Origin: Superficieibacter electus
Lineage (GTDB): Bacteria > Pseudomonadota > Gammaproteobacteria > Enterobacterales > Enterobacteriaceae
Length of the DNA: 64,000 nucleotides
Assembly (NCBI RefSeq): GCF_002915575.1
Contig: NZ_PQGD01000001.1
Coordinates: 310,001 to 374,000, forward strand
Direction: 5' to 3'
Under the pieces are notes generated by a model. That model was not told the DNA's origin, searched no databases, and saw nothing but the letters and a program-made list of their open reading frames with translations. Both the position numbers and the translations under genes were made by a program. Shown here in pieces: positions 8,595 through 17,977 of the stretch (position 1 is its first letter; each line of letters begins with the position of its first letter).

Positions 8595-10235
8595 TTACAG
8601 CGCGATATCTGCAACAGGCGCGATGCTCACGACTGGCAGCGCGCGTGGCGTCTGCGGTATCGCATCCGGCTGACACGGCAGGGCATAATCCAGTTCCAGC
8701 ACCTTACTGGTCCAGGCCAGCATCTCCTGCGAAGTGGCCTGACGTCCGTTAAAGGGTATTCCATAGCCCGGTACGATCTGCTTTAACGCCTCCTGCCACG
8801 CCGTCGATGCCATTTTCTGCGCAAACACAGTTTCCATCAGCTCGAGCATGATGGCGGCGGCAGTCGAAGCACCGGGAGAAGCACCTAACAGAGCGGCCAC
8901 CGTGCCTTCATCGTCACATACCACTTCGGTACCGAGTCGCAGCACTCCCCCCGTTTTCGCCTCGCGTTTGATAATCTGCACTCGCTGGCCGGCCTGCCAT
9001 AGCCGCCAGTCAGCCTTCTTCGCCTGCGGGTAATAAGCACGTAACGCCGAGAAGCGGTCCTCATCATTTTGCAGGACCTGACCGACCAGATATTTCACCA
9101 GCGCAAGGTTATCCATCCCGACATGGATCATCGGTAGCAGGTTTGAAGTGTTAGTAGAGCTGAGCAGATCCCACAGCGAGCCGTGTTTGAGAAAACGGGT
9201 CGAAAAAGTGGCGAAGGGTCCAAACAGCACTACATGCTTACCGTCAATTATGCGGGTATCAATGTGAGGAACCGACATCGGCGGTGCGCCGGTGGAAGCC
9301 TGACCGTACACTTTTGCCAGATGGTGCCCGACAATATCAGGGTTTTCACATACCAGAAACTGTCCGCCCACCGGGAAACCCGCATAGTCCTTCGCCTGTG
9401 GGATACGGGTTTTTTGTAGCAATTTTAACGCTGCACCGCCCGCACCGATAAAAATGAATTTTGCCCGGATCAAACGGCTGATTTTAGGGTTATGCGTATC
9501 GGATACCCGCACGGTCCAGCTTTTATCAGCGTTACGTCTAAAGTCCCGGACCTGCGTACTGAGCTGCAAAGAAAAATTATCCCGTGTCTGCAGCGCAGCA
9601 ATAAGCTGGCGGGTGATTTCGCCATAATTGACGTCTGTACCATTGCCGGTGCGCGTTGCCGCCACTTTTTGCTGGGGATTACGCCCTTCCATCACCAGCG
9701 GTGCCCAGTCTTTAATTTGCTGATGATCTTCCGAGTACCGCATGTCCTGGAACAGCGGATTTTGCTGAAGCGCCGTATAACGTGCACGCAGAAAATTAAC
9801 ATGTTCCTCGCCCCAGACGAAGCTTATGTGAGGTACGCTATTAATAAAACTGCGCGGATGCCTGAGAACGCCGCGCCCGACCTGATGCGCCCAAAACTGA
9901 CGTGAAAGCTGAAAGGCCTCATTAATTTGTACCGCTTTTTCAATACTGACGGAGCCATCCGGGTTTTGCGGAGTATAGTTCAGTTCCATCAGGGCAGAAT
10001 GCCCCGTACCGGCATTATTCCAGCCATTTGAGCTTTCCTGAGCAACACTCTCCATGCGCTCAACCATGGTGATAGACCACGTCGGCTCCAGTTCCTGTAG
10101 ATACGTCCCCAGCGTGGCGCTCATGATGCCACCACCAATTAACAACACATCGGTAACCTGTTCACGGGAAGCGGCGATGGCGTTCATAAGCCGATCTTTC
10201 TCCCCGACACTGTTGATGGCCGTTTTTCTTTTCAT
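8595..10235 (-). CDS. mqo: Malate:quinone oxidoreductase
   Basis: A 546-residue FAD protein, the usual Mqo length. The dinucleotide-binding motif [13 protein letters not shown] (about 31-43) is followed by the Mqo hallmark [21 protein letters not shown]. The enzyme oxidises malate to oxaloacetate and passes electrons to the quinone pool at the inner-membrane surface. The C-terminus VADIAL matches E. coli, but the N-terminal about 25 residues differ: E. coli has a hydrophobic leader and this protein does not. Met-16 is an alternative start. In E. coli mqo neighbours eco and yojI; here it faces the dinI-like gene, and sulP/mgtE separate it from yojI. Confidence 0.95.
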   Translation of the reverse strand: MKRKTAINSVGEKDRLMNAIAASREQVTDVLLIGGGIMSATLGTYLQELEPTWSITMVERMESVAQESSNGWNNAGTGHSALMELNYTPQNPDGSVSIEKAVQINEAFQLSRQFWAHQVGRGVLRHPRSFINSVPHISFVWGEEHVNFLRARYTALQQNPLFQDMRYSEDHQQIKDWAPLVMEGRNPQQKVAATRTGNGTDVNYGEITRQLIAALQTRDNFSLQLSTQVRDFRRNADKSWTVRVSDTHNPKISRLIRAKFIFIGAGGAALKLLQKTRIPQAKDYAGFPVGGQFLVCENPDIVGHHLAKVYGQASTGAPPMSVPHIDTRIIDGKHVVLFGPFATFSTRFLKHGSLWDLLSSTNTSNLLPMIHVGMDNLALVKYLVGQVLQNDEDRFSALRAYYPQAKKADWRLWQAGQRVQIIKREAKTGGVLRLGTEVVCDDEGTVAALLGASPGASTAAAIMLELMETVFAQKMASTAWQEALKQIVPGYGIPFNGRQATSQEMLAWTSKVLELDYALPCQPDAIPQTPRALPVVSIAPVADIAL

Positions 10236-10510
10236 CGTAGTAATTGCCTTACGGAACTCACGTTCTGAGATATGCAGGTGAAACGATTCGGGGTTTCCAC
10301 GTTATCACCGCCGCTTAACAAATTAAATATTGTTTAAACTTTAAATTTAGTTTTATGGATAGTTATAAAAATGTTTAATAACTGAAAAGCGCAAATGATA
10401 AAAAATGCTGGTCCTGCGTTGAGCCAGCCGTTACTATCCTGCGTTTTGTGATATTCCGCACGGACGCCTGTTAATTGTTATGGATGCCTTTATATTGTTT
10501 GCGGATCGGT

Positions 10511-11758
10511 ATGCCTGAAACTCAATCGTCTTTCTCACCTGCCCAACCGGGTACCATTGCAGGCGTAATACGTTCGCCCGCGTTACTGCTGCGCGAATCT
10601 CTGGCCGGGGTGATCACGGCCCTGGCGCTGATCCCGGAAGTCATCTCTTTTTCTGTTATCGCCGGCGTCGACCCAAAAGTGAGCCTGATCGCTTCAGTTG
10701 TATTGTGTCTCGCTATGTCCGTGCTCGGGGGGCGTCCGGCGATGGTGACCGCAGCAGCCGGTTCTGTAGCACTGGTCATCGGGCCAATGGTTCACCAACA
10801 CGGTGTGGGTTATATTCTGCCTGCGGTAGTTCTGGCAGGAATTATTCAGATTATTTTTGGCCTGAGCGGTATGGCGCGCCTGATGCGATTTATCCCGCAG
10901 GCGGTGATGACCGGCTTCGTTAATGCGCTGGGAATATTGATATTTTTCGCTCAGATTCCCCACTTCTGGAGCCGGAATCCGCTGGTCATCGGGCTGTTTG
11001 TGCTGACGCTGCTGATTGTCCTGTGGGTACCGCGCCTGACAAAACGTATTCCGTCGCCGCTGATTGCCATTGTGCTGCTGACGATTTTTACCGTTACCAC
11101 CGGCCAACTGCTGCCCACCGTGGGGGATGCAGGTTCAATGAGCGGTGGTCTGCCTGGCCTTAGCGAGCTGCAGGTGCCTTTGGATCTCACGACGCTGAAC
11201 ATAATCTGGCCATGCGCATTAAGCATTGCCTTTGTCGGATTAATGGAGTCGCTACTGACCGCAAAACTGGTGGACGATCTGACCATTAGCCCCTCGAATA
11301 AGCATCGGGAAAGCACGGGCCTCGGTATCGCCAACATTCTGGCAGGCTTTTATGGCGGTATCGCCGGATGTGCGATGATTGGTCAAACGATTGTGAACGT
11401 GGAGATGGGACGCGCACGTAGCCGCCTTTCTACCCTCGCCGCCGGGATCGTCCTCCTGCTGCTGGTGACGGCATTAAGTGAGGTCATGGCAAAAATTCCA
11501 ATGGCGGTACTGGCGGGGATCATGGTGATTGTCGCGCTAAAAACCTTTAGCTGGCACAGTATCCAGCCCGGCACATTGAAAAGCACGCCGTGGCCGGAAA
11601 CCGTGGTGATGGTAGTGACCGTCGCCGCCACCGTATCAACGGGGAATCTGGCGATCGGCGTGCTGGCGGGCGTAATGACCATGGCGGTGGTACCGTACCA
11701 CATTAAGCGAAAATACCGGCTTAAAGCAGAAAAATCGTCGCCAGACCAAGGAAAATAA
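10511..11758 (+). CDS. SulP-family anion transporter without STAS domain
   Basis: About 415 residues with ten or more membrane helices and the SulP signature region (ALALIPEVISFSVIAGVDP, then GGRPAMVTAAAGSVA). SulP proteins carry sulfate, bicarbonate, dicarboxylates or similar anions. This one ends shortly after the last helix (KRKYRLKAEKSS), so the cytoplasmic C-terminal STAS domain of DauA-type members is absent. The frame opens with TTG at 10475, but ATG 10511 (MPETQSS) is the more natural start. It converges on mgtE and the two 3' ends overlap by 38 bases. It is not found at this place in E. coli. The substrate cannot be told from sequence. Confidence 0.85.
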   Translation: MPETQSSFSPAQPGTIAGVIRSPALLLRESLAGVITALALIPEVISFSVIAGVDPKVSLIASVVLCLAMSVLGGRPAMVTAAAGSVALVIGPMVHQHGVGYILPAVVLAGIIQIIFGLSGMARLMRFIPQAVMTGFVNALGILIFFAQIPHFWSRNPLVIGLFVLTLLIVLWVPRLTKRIPSPLIAIVLLTIFTVTTGQLLPTVGDAGSMSGGLPGLSELQVPLDLTTLNIIWPCALSIAFVGLMESLLTAKLVDDLTISPSNKHRESTGLGIANILAGFYGGIAGCAMIGQTIVNVEMGRARSRLSTLAAGIVLLLLVTALSEVMAKIPMAVLAGIMVIVALKTFSWHSIQPGTLKSTPWPETVVMVVTVAATVSTGNLAIGVLAGVMTMAVVPYHIKRKYRLKAEKSSPDQGK

Positions 11759-13157
11759 AAAAGCCCCCGGTATCGGTGATGGCAGTGATCATCACGCTTG
11801 AGCCGACCGCCGGGTCGTGACCGAATTTGGTCATCACCATTGGGATCAGCACGCCCATTAGCGCAGCCACCAGCAGATTCAGCACCATTGCCAGCATCAT
11901 CACCCCGCCCAGCGCCGGATCGCCATACAGTGCCCAGGTCACACCGCCCATGATCCCGCCCCAGACCAGACCGTTGATCAGCGCAACGCCCATCTCGCGC
12001 AGGATCAGAAAGGAAAAGTTGCCAGGCTGAATATATTGCAGTGCCAGCGCCCGCACGATCATCGTAATGGTCTGATTACCGGTATTGCCACCGATGCCCG
12101 CGACAATCGGCATCAGCGAGGCCAGCGCCACCAGCTTTGAAATGGTATGTTCAAAACCGTCGATCACCCGCGAGGCGATAAACGCGGTACACAGGTTGAC
12201 CGCCAGCCACGCCCAGCGCGTTTTTACCGCTTTATGCACCGGGGCAAAAACGTCTTCATCGCCGCTTAAGCCGCCCATCTGACGCAAATCGTTATCCGTC
12301 TCGCGATATACCACATCAACAATTTCATCAATGGTAATACGGCCCATCAGCTTGCCGGCAGGATCGACCAGCGCTGCGCTTATCAGGTTATCACGCTCGA
12401 AGGTTCGCGCGGCTTTTTCTGCGTTTTCGTCGGGATGGAAGGCCAGGATATCGCGCTCCATTACATCGCCAACTTTCATCCCGGCAGGGGAAATCAGGAT
12501 CGTTTTTAGCTCCAGCTCGCCAAGCAGTTTGTTTTCCCTGTCGGTCACAAACAGTTTATCCGTATTCTCAGGCATCTTGCCCAGCCGGCGCAGATAACGC
12601 TGGACCGTACCCAACGTCACGTCCGGGCGCACAGTAATGACTTCAAATTCCATGATCGCGCCAACGCTGCCGGGATCATAATTCATTACCTGACGTACGC
12701 GCGCACGTTCAGCCGGAGACAGCGTAGCCAGCAGGCGGCCCGTAAGGTTGCGCGGCAGGTGCTGAACGATATAAATCTGCTCATCAATATCAAGCGTATT
12801 CATCGCTTCCAGCAACGCTTTATCACTCATCTGATCGATAAGATCGTCCCAGACGTTTTCGGAGGCCTCAAGTAACACCTGCCCGCGCTTATTTTCGCTA
12901 ATCAACAGCCATAGCGCGCGTCGTTCTTCGGCTGGCAGGGCTTCCAGGGTGTCAGCAAGATCGGCCGGCTTCAGGTGTTCAACCAGAACGCCAACTTCGG
13001 CAATTTGATTTTCCAGCGCGCCACTGTCGAACTGCTCAACGAGGGTTAATTTATTCAGCAGTGAGGAGGTAATGGCTTTATCGGTGGTGAGCAGCCAGAT
13101 CAGGCGCGCACGCTCTTCATCGCGCAACCGGGCGCTGTTGTTTGTCGAAACGGACAT
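11721..13157 (-). CDS. mgtE: Magnesium transporter MgtE
   Basis: A 478-residue protein with the full MgtE plan: a cytoplasmic helical MgtE_N domain (about 40-145), paired CBS domains (about 150-270), a connecting helix, then five membrane helices. The conserved GIGGNTGNQT and AITDTGG motifs line the channel pore. The CBS/N domains sense intracellular magnesium and gate the channel. E. coli K-12 uses CorA and MgtA and has no MgtE, so this is an accessory gene relative to that reference. It is transcribed alone and overlaps the SulP gene tail to tail. Confidence 0.93.
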   Translation of the reverse strand: MSVSTNNSARLRDEERARLIWLLTTDKAITSSLLNKLTLVEQFDSGALENQIAEVGVLVEHLKPADLADTLEALPAEERRALWLLISENKRGQVLLEASENVWDDLIDQMSDKALLEAMNTLDIDEQIYIVQHLPRNLTGRLLATLSPAERARVRQVMNYDPGSVGAIMEFEVITVRPDVTLGTVQRYLRRLGKMPENTDKLFVTDRENKLLGELELKTILISPAGMKVGDVMERDILAFHPDENAEKAARTFERDNLISAALVDPAGKLMGRITIDEIVDVVYRETDNDLRQMGGLSGDEDVFAPVHKAVKTRWAWLAVNLCTAFIASRVIDGFEHTISKLVALASLMPIVAGIGGNTGNQTITMIVRALALQYIQPGNFSFLILREMGVALINGLVWGGIMGGVTWALYGDPALGGVMMLAMVLNLLVAALMGVLIPMVMTKFGHDPAVGSSVMITAITDTGGFFIFLGLATIFLL

Positions 13158-13274
13158 CGGGAGATCCTTGGGTCATTTTATTACGTCAGGCAAGGTGCCT
13201 GGCGCATTAAGCATAGCGCGGCGTTGACCATTAATGATAAACGGAGTGAATGAGTGCGGAAAAAATAAGCGGTG

Positions 13275-13299
13275 GTGCCTCCTGTTGAACAGGAGGCAC
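13275..13299 (-). terminator. Terminator downstream of yojI
   Basis: A perfect 11-bp stem (GTGCCTCCTGT / ACAGGAGGCAC, TGA loop) just after the yojI stop. On the minus strand it is followed within a few bases by a T-rich run (TTATTTTTT). Confidence 0.75.
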
Positions 13300-13304
13300 T
13301 GTTT

Positions 13305-14948
13305 TCAGGCCGTACGGGCTACGGCATCTCGCGAAGCCTGGGCCCGTTCCTCGCCGGTTAGCTCAGCAAGCTGGCCGTCACGCATTTCCAGCAGTCTGTC
13401 GGCATGGATAAAATAGTGATCGTCATGGCTGATGGCGAAAATGGTTTTGCCCATTGCCTGCATCAACGGCAGAATAACCTGATAAAATTCACGGCGGAAA
13501 TGCGGGTCCTGATCGGCAGCCCACTCGTCCAGCAGAATAATTTCTCTCTCCTCCGCCAGTGCCAATAGTAGCGCCACGCGTTTTTTCTGCCCTTTCGACA
13601 GTTTGAGATCGAGGATTTTGCCATTATCCAGCGTCAGTTTATGGTCCATCTTCAGCTGTTTTATCCAGCGGTCAACCAGTTGCGGATCGGCAGGCTTACC
13701 TTCTGCGCCTAACAGTTGATCGAACAACCAGACATCGGTAAATACCGCCGAAAAAAGTTTCCGGTAGTCTTCCGGACTGTCTGCTGCCAGCGGCATGCCG
13801 TCCAGTAAAATCTGCCCGGATACCGGCTGATACAACCCGGTCAGCAGCATGGCGAGGGTGGATTTACCGCTACCGTTACCGCCAATCAGAAATACCAGCT
13901 CACCGCGATTGAGCGTCAGGTTAATCGGCCCCACGGAGAACGTATTCTCCTGGTAGCTGAACGTTACATCCCGTAGCTCCAGGGTCTGCCACTGAGAATG
14001 CCTTTTCGGCTGTGGGAATTCAGGTTGGTACGTGGCCAGCTCGAATTTTCTGAGTTTATTAAATGCAACCTGAGCACTAAGCAGCGTCGGCAATGCGCCA
14101 ACCGCGGAAAGCAGCGGCGTGCGCAGGAATAAGAGTGTCAATGAATAGGTGGCCGCAACGTTGGTATCGGCCCAGCCAAGGCTGTTTGCCATCCAGAACA
14201 CCAGCCCGATTGCGCCCAGCATCATAATATTGGACCAGTTCACCGCACTCAGATGGAAGGTGTCGGCGCGAACAATATGATGGCGATACTCTTTCGCGTC
14301 TGGCACATAGATGTTATTAAAAATATGCTCCGCACGCTCGCGGTTAAGCGTTAACTCTTTGCGGCCTTCAAGAACGGTTTGATAATCGTGATAGAGCTTA
14401 TCTTCGGTTTCACGCAATGTGGCAATATGCCGGTACACGCGCGCAACCAGCACAAAGCCACCCCAGATGGTTAATGCCATCCACAGCGCGGTAATCAGCA
14501 GCATCTTTGTGGAGAGCGTTGCCAGGTAGGCGGCTGAACCTACGGTCAGGATGATCCCCTGCACCAGCTCAGGCAGGCGAACAAACGCGATAGTGATATT
14601 GCGAATATCGCTGGTCAACCCTGCCAACAATGTCGCGCTGCCCAGCCGCTCAATCCGCTCAACCTGAGTATCAAGGATGCGTTTAATAAATTCGGTGCGC
14701 AGGCGGTAAACAAAATGATGGCCGAGCGTCGTCAACGCCAGCTGTGAGCCAAGCGTTACTGCCATCAGTAGCACCAGCAGCCCGAGGAATTCCGGCAACA
14801 CGAGTAGCGTTGTGTCTACAGATTCGATCAGACGCAGGTTAATGAAGGCGATAAGCCCAATGCCAAGCGCAGCGCTGACTAAACTCAGCGCCATGACCGC
14901 GATAAACGGCCAGCGATACTGACGCCAGACAAGCAGGAGAAGTTCCAT
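13305..14948 (-). CDS. yojI: ABC transporter YojI (multidrug/microcin J25 exporter)
   Basis: Starting at ATG 14948 ([15 protein letters not shown]) gives 547 residues, exactly the E. coli YojI length; the frame extends upstream to 15005 without homology. It is a half-size exporter: six membrane helices in the first roughly 300 residues, then a nucleotide-binding domain with Walker [10 protein letters not shown], signature LSKGQKKR and Walker [15 protein letters not shown]. coli YojI exports microcin J25 together with TolC and has been linked to cysteine export. It lies downstream of alkB on the same strand. Confidence 0.95.
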   Translation of the reverse strand: MELLLLVWRQYRWPFIAVMALSLVSAALGIGLIAFINLRLIESVDTTLLVLPEFLGLLVLLMAVTLGSQLALTTLGHHFVYRLRTEFIKRILDTQVERIERLGSATLLAGLTSDIRNITIAFVRLPELVQGIILTVGSAAYLATLSTKMLLITALWMALTIWGGFVLVARVYRHIATLRETEDKLYHDYQTVLEGRKELTLNRERAEHIFNNIYVPDAKEYRHHIVRADTFHLSAVNWSNIMMLGAIGLVFWMANSLGWADTNVAATYSLTLLFLRTPLLSAVGALPTLLSAQVAFNKLRKFELATYQPEFPQPKRHSQWQTLELRDVTFSYQENTFSVGPINLTLNRGELVFLIGGNGSGKSTLAMLLTGLYQPVSGQILLDGMPLAADSPEDYRKLFSAVFTDVWLFDQLLGAEGKPADPQLVDRWIKQLKMDHKLTLDNGKILDLKLSKGQKKRVALLLALAEEREIILLDEWAADQDPHFRREFYQVILPLMQAMGKTIFAISHDDHYFIHADRLLEMRDGQLAELTGEERAQASRDAVARTA

Positions 14949-15020
14949 AAATATCATCCGCAACAAAATCAGCCAGCAGTGTAAACTGCTCGCCGCTGAC
15001 ATCAAGAATAATTCTTATTT

Positions 15021-15671
15021 TTATTCAACTATGCCCGTTTGACGGAAAGTAAGATTGTAGCGGCAGCGTCCGGTGGCAGGATGATCGCCCTCTTTCACCG
15101 GCTGAACGCCATGATAAAAAAGCCGCGATGGACCGCCCCATACCACAACATCTCCATGCTCCAGCAACGTGCGCTGCAGAGGATCGCTTCGTTTCAGGCC
15201 CCCGAACTGAAAAATGGCCGGTAGCCCCAACGACACCGATACAATGGGTGCGCGAAGTTCTTTTTCATCTTTGTCCTGATGTAGCGACAACTTTGTTCCT
15301 GGCAGATAGCGGTTGATCAGGCAGGCATCCGGAATAAAATCGGGATAACCTGCCGCCGTTGCCGCGTCATCGGCAAGCGTACGAAAGATATCTGGCAATG
15401 GCGGCCAGAACGCCTCGGTTAGCGGATCGCGAGGAGAATAAAAGTAACCCCGGCTGTCGGTAGTCCAGCCCAGCGGCCCACAGTTGGTCATCGCCACCGA
15501 CATGGTATAGCCGCCGGGCGTGATCATCTGGCGGAACGGCGAGATGCGGGCGACTTCATCGATCGCCGCCAGCAACGAGGCTGCACGACTGAGGGCGAAA
15601 CGGCGCAGAATGGTTGCGCCGGAGGTCAGCGGCTCCTGCCAGGGTTCAGCATCGGCGAACAGATCGAGCAT
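15021..15671 (-). CDS. alkB: DNA oxidative demethylase AlkB
   Basis: Starting at ATG 15671 gives MLDLFADAEPW and 216 residues, the E. coli AlkB length. The Fe(II)/2-oxoglutarate dioxygenase core shows HxD (LSLHQDKDE), the distal histidine (FYHGVQPV) and the 2-oxoglutarate arginine region (RCRYNLTFRQ). AlkB removes methyl groups from 1-methyladenine and 3-methylcytosine by oxidation. The start overlaps the ada stop by one base (TAATG), showing tight translational coupling in an ada-alkB operon of the adaptive response. Confidence 0.97.
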   Translation of the reverse strand: MLDLFADAEPWQEPLTSGATILRRFALSRAASLLAAIDEVARISPFRQMITPGGYTMSVAMTNCGPLGWTTDSRGYFYSPRDPLTEAFWPPLPDIFRTLADDAATAAGYPDFIPDACLINRYLPGTKLSLHQDKDEKELRAPIVSVSLGLPAIFQFGGLKRSDPLQRTLLEHGDVVVWGGPSRLFYHGVQPVKEGDHPATGRCRYNLTFRQTGIVE

Positions 15672-16732
15672 TACTCCTCCTGCTGCGTTTCGCGGCGTAA
15701 TAAAGCGGCTTTTCGCGCCACACCCCAGCGATAGCCAGAGAGCGATCCATCTCCCCGGACAACCCGGTGACAAGGGATCACTAATGCCAGTTTATTCGCC
15801 GCGCAGGCGCTGGCAACGGCACGCACGGCGCGGGGATGACCAATTGCCTGCGCGATTTGTTGATAACTTCGGGTCTCACCGGCGGGAATGTCCCGCAATG
15901 CCTGCCAGACGCGCATCTGGAAAGCCGTGCCACGAATATCCAGCGGCAGTGTAAGAGGCGCAGGATTACCGTCCAGTCGGGCAATCACCTGACGCAGCTG
16001 TGCAATAAATTCCGCGTCCCCTGGCCTACATTGCGCCAGTGGGAAAATCGCTTTCAGTGAAGCCGTCAGCGCCTCATCATCTTCACCCAGCAAAATCGCA
16101 CATACGCCACGCTCGCTGGTGGCAACCAGACATCGCCCCAGGGAACAACGTTCAAGAATATAGCGGATGCTTAGCGCGTCGCCCCCGCTGCGGTACTGAC
16201 GCGCGGTCATGCCGAGGGTGGCATCGGCATGACGATAAAAGGCGCTGCTGGCGGAAAACCCGGCGTTCAATACCGCCTCGGTAATAGCTTCACCCTTTGT
16301 CAGCGCGTCACGCAAACGCCGGGCGCGGTGTGCCTGCTGCCAGGCTTTAGGCGTCATGCCGGTAGCCGATTTGAACAGACGGTGTAAATGAAAAGGACTG
16401 ACTCCCAGAGCGTGCGCCAGTTTATCCAGCGTGACCGGCGTGTCCTGCTCCAGAAGGCGGCAGGCTCGCGCCACCAGATCGGCGTACTTCATTTGCGGTG
16501 ACAATCCCGCTGGCTGGCAGCGTTTGCAGGGGCGAAAACCGGCAGCCAGCGCCGCCGGTGCATCAGCGTAGAAACGCACGTTTTGCCGTAGCGCGTGGCG
16601 CGCCCGGCAGGAAGGACGACAAAAGATGCCCGTTGTCACGACGGCAAAAACAAACTGACCGTCAGCGCGGGTATCGCGATCGAGCACCGCCTGCCAGCAG
16701 CGCTCATCTTCATTAATGGTGTGATGTTTCAT
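15671..16732 (-). CDS. ada: Bifunctional Ada: methyl-accepting transcriptional activator and O6-methylguanine-DNA methyltransferase
   Basis: The 353-residue protein has the N-terminal zinc domain with Cys-38, Cys-42, Cys-69 and Cys-72. An AraC-type helix-turn-helix region follows (about 85-185). The C-terminal methyltransferase carries the PCHRVV active site at Cys-321. Methylation of Cys-38 by phosphotriesters turns Ada into the activator of ada-alkB, while Cys-321 repairs O6-methylguanine and O4-methylthymine. An Ada-box-like promoter lies directly upstream (16791-16811). It is the first gene of the ada-alkB operon. Confidence 0.97.
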   Translation of the reverse strand: MKHHTINEDERCWQAVLDRDTRADGQFVFAVVTTGIFCRPSCRARHALRQNVRFYADAPAALAAGFRPCKRCQPAGLSPQMKYADLVARACRLLEQDTPVTLDKLAHALGVSPFHLHRLFKSATGMTPKAWQQAHRARRLRDALTKGEAITEAVLNAGFSASSAFYRHADATLGMTARQYRSGGDALSIRYILERCSLGRCLVATSERGVCAILLGEDDEALTASLKAIFPLAQCRPGDAEFIAQLRQVIARLDGNPAPLTLPLDIRGTAFQMRVWQALRDIPAGETRSYQQIAQAIGHPRAVRAVASACAANKLALVIPCHRVVRGDGSLSGYRWGVARKAALLRRETQQEE

Positions 16733-16790
16733 AAGCAGGCTCCTGCTATAAGGGTAGCTCTACTCTGGCAAAACACCGACCATTAAAAAC

Positions 16791-16811
16791 CGACAATCTT
16801 GCTTTTTAATT
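16791..16811 (-). promoter_or_regulatory. Ada box upstream of ada
   Basis: On the minus strand this reads AATTAAAAAGCAAGATTGTCG, close to the E. coli ada operator (AATTAAAGCGCAAGATTGTTG), with the AAT and GCAA contact blocks kept. It overlaps the last codons of apbE (ending 16806), so the operon promoter is embedded at the end of the upstream gene. Confidence 0.7.
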
Positions 16812-17861
16812 TTTTTCACTGAGCAAAAAGGCGGAAAACTGAGGTGACATCCAGGTTTTGAAGGCATCTCCCTCTTTAACTATCATATAAACCGCCAGTC
16901 CCTGCTCGCGGACCACCTCTTTTGCCTGCTCGGGCCCCAGCACCATCAGGCCGGTATCCCAGCTGTCGGCTTCCAGCGCACTGGGCGCAATCACCGTCAC
17001 CGACACCAGTTGATGCGTTATAGGTCGTCCGCTATGGGGATCGATAACGTGAGAGATACGCTTGCCGTCAAGTTCATAATAGTTGCGGTAGCTACCGGAA
17101 GTACTGATACCGTGGCCGTTAATATCCACAATTGCCTGAACGGCATTTTCCCGATCGGTCGGTTTTTGTATAGCCACCCGCCACGGTTTGCCCTCACCAT
17201 TCATACCGCGACTGACCAGGGCCCCACCGACGGAAACCAGATAACGAGACAGGCCTTCCTGCTCCATTAGCCTGGCAAGATGATCGGCTGCATAGCCCTC
17301 TCCTACCGTTGAAAGATCAACAAATAAATCGGCTATATCTTTTTGCAAATACTGCTGCCCGGCCTGAGAAATAACGGAGAGATGCTGGAGACCGGTACGC
17401 GCTCTGGCGTCGGCGATTTGTGCATCGTCCGGGGTAGATACCGGCTGTTTATCCGGACCAAAGCCCCATAAATTCACCAGCGGCCCCACGGTGATATCCA
17501 TCGCCCCATTCGTCTTATCGCCAACGCGCAGTGCCTCGGTGACGATGTCTGCCATCGCTTCATTGACAGGCCATGGAGTCGTACTCTGCGAATGGTTAAA
17601 GCGCATTAAAGCGGAGTCTGGTTTCCAGGTCGAAAGAAGCTGGTCATCAGCATCAAGCTGGGTCTGAATTTTTTGCCGTAGGGTCTCTTTTTGCTCAGGC
17701 TCTACGTTGATAACGCTAACCCGCCACATGGTCCCCATGGTTTTCCCTTCCAGTACGGTAGGTGGCGTGGCACTGGATGGGGCAGAAACCGGCGCATTGT
17801 CACACCCGGTAAGTAAAACAACGGCGGTCAAAAACGCCGCGCGAAAAAAAGTGGTTTCCAT
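16806..17861 (-). CDS. apbE: FAD:protein FMN transferase ApbE (lipoprotein)
   Basis: The 351-residue protein begins with a lipoprotein signal ending in the lipobox LLTGC (Cys-20), placing it at the periplasmic side of a membrane. The ApbE fold is shown by GKTMGTMWRV near the N-terminus, VDLSTVGEGYAAD (the usual K of VDLSTVAKGY is E here), and ISHVIDPHSGRP with TDTG-like DSWDTG near the C-terminus. ApbE attaches FMN covalently to threonines of respiratory proteins such as NqrB/NqrC and RnfG. It sits between ompC and ada as in E. coli. Confidence 0.95.
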   Translation of the reverse strand: METTFFRAAFLTAVVLLTGCDNAPVSAPSSATPPTVLEGKTMGTMWRVSVINVEPEQKETLRQKIQTQLDADDQLLSTWKPDSALMRFNHSQSTTPWPVNEAMADIVTEALRVGDKTNGAMDITVGPLVNLWGFGPDKQPVSTPDDAQIADARARTGLQHLSVISQAGQQYLQKDIADLFVDLSTVGEGYAADHLARLMEQEGLSRYLVSVGGALVSRGMNGEGKPWRVAIQKPTDRENAVQAIVDINGHGISTSGSYRNYYELDGKRISHVIDPHSGRPITHQLVSVTVIAPSALEADSWDTGLMVLGPEQAKEVVREQGLAVYMIVKEGDAFKTWMSPQFSAFLLSEKN

Positions 17862-17935
17862 TGATTTTTATCCTCTTACTGAGGAGCGTAAGAGTACACC
17901 TGTTCATCGGTTTTAGAACGATCGATCCGTGCGCA

Positions 17936-17961
17936 AATAAAAAGGGCCCGCAGGCCCTTTA
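17936..17961 (-). terminator. Terminator of ompC
   Basis: AAAGGGCC-YGCR-GGCCCTTT stem about 17 bases after the ompC stop. On the minus strand it is followed by TTTTTATTT. Confidence 0.88.
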
Positions 17962-17977
17962 TCGATAAGTCAGCACA

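Noticed and set aside
10475-10510. TTG 10475 as the start of the SulP gene
   Set aside because: It adds a Trp/Cys-containing dozen residues unlike family starts; ATG 10511 is more natural.
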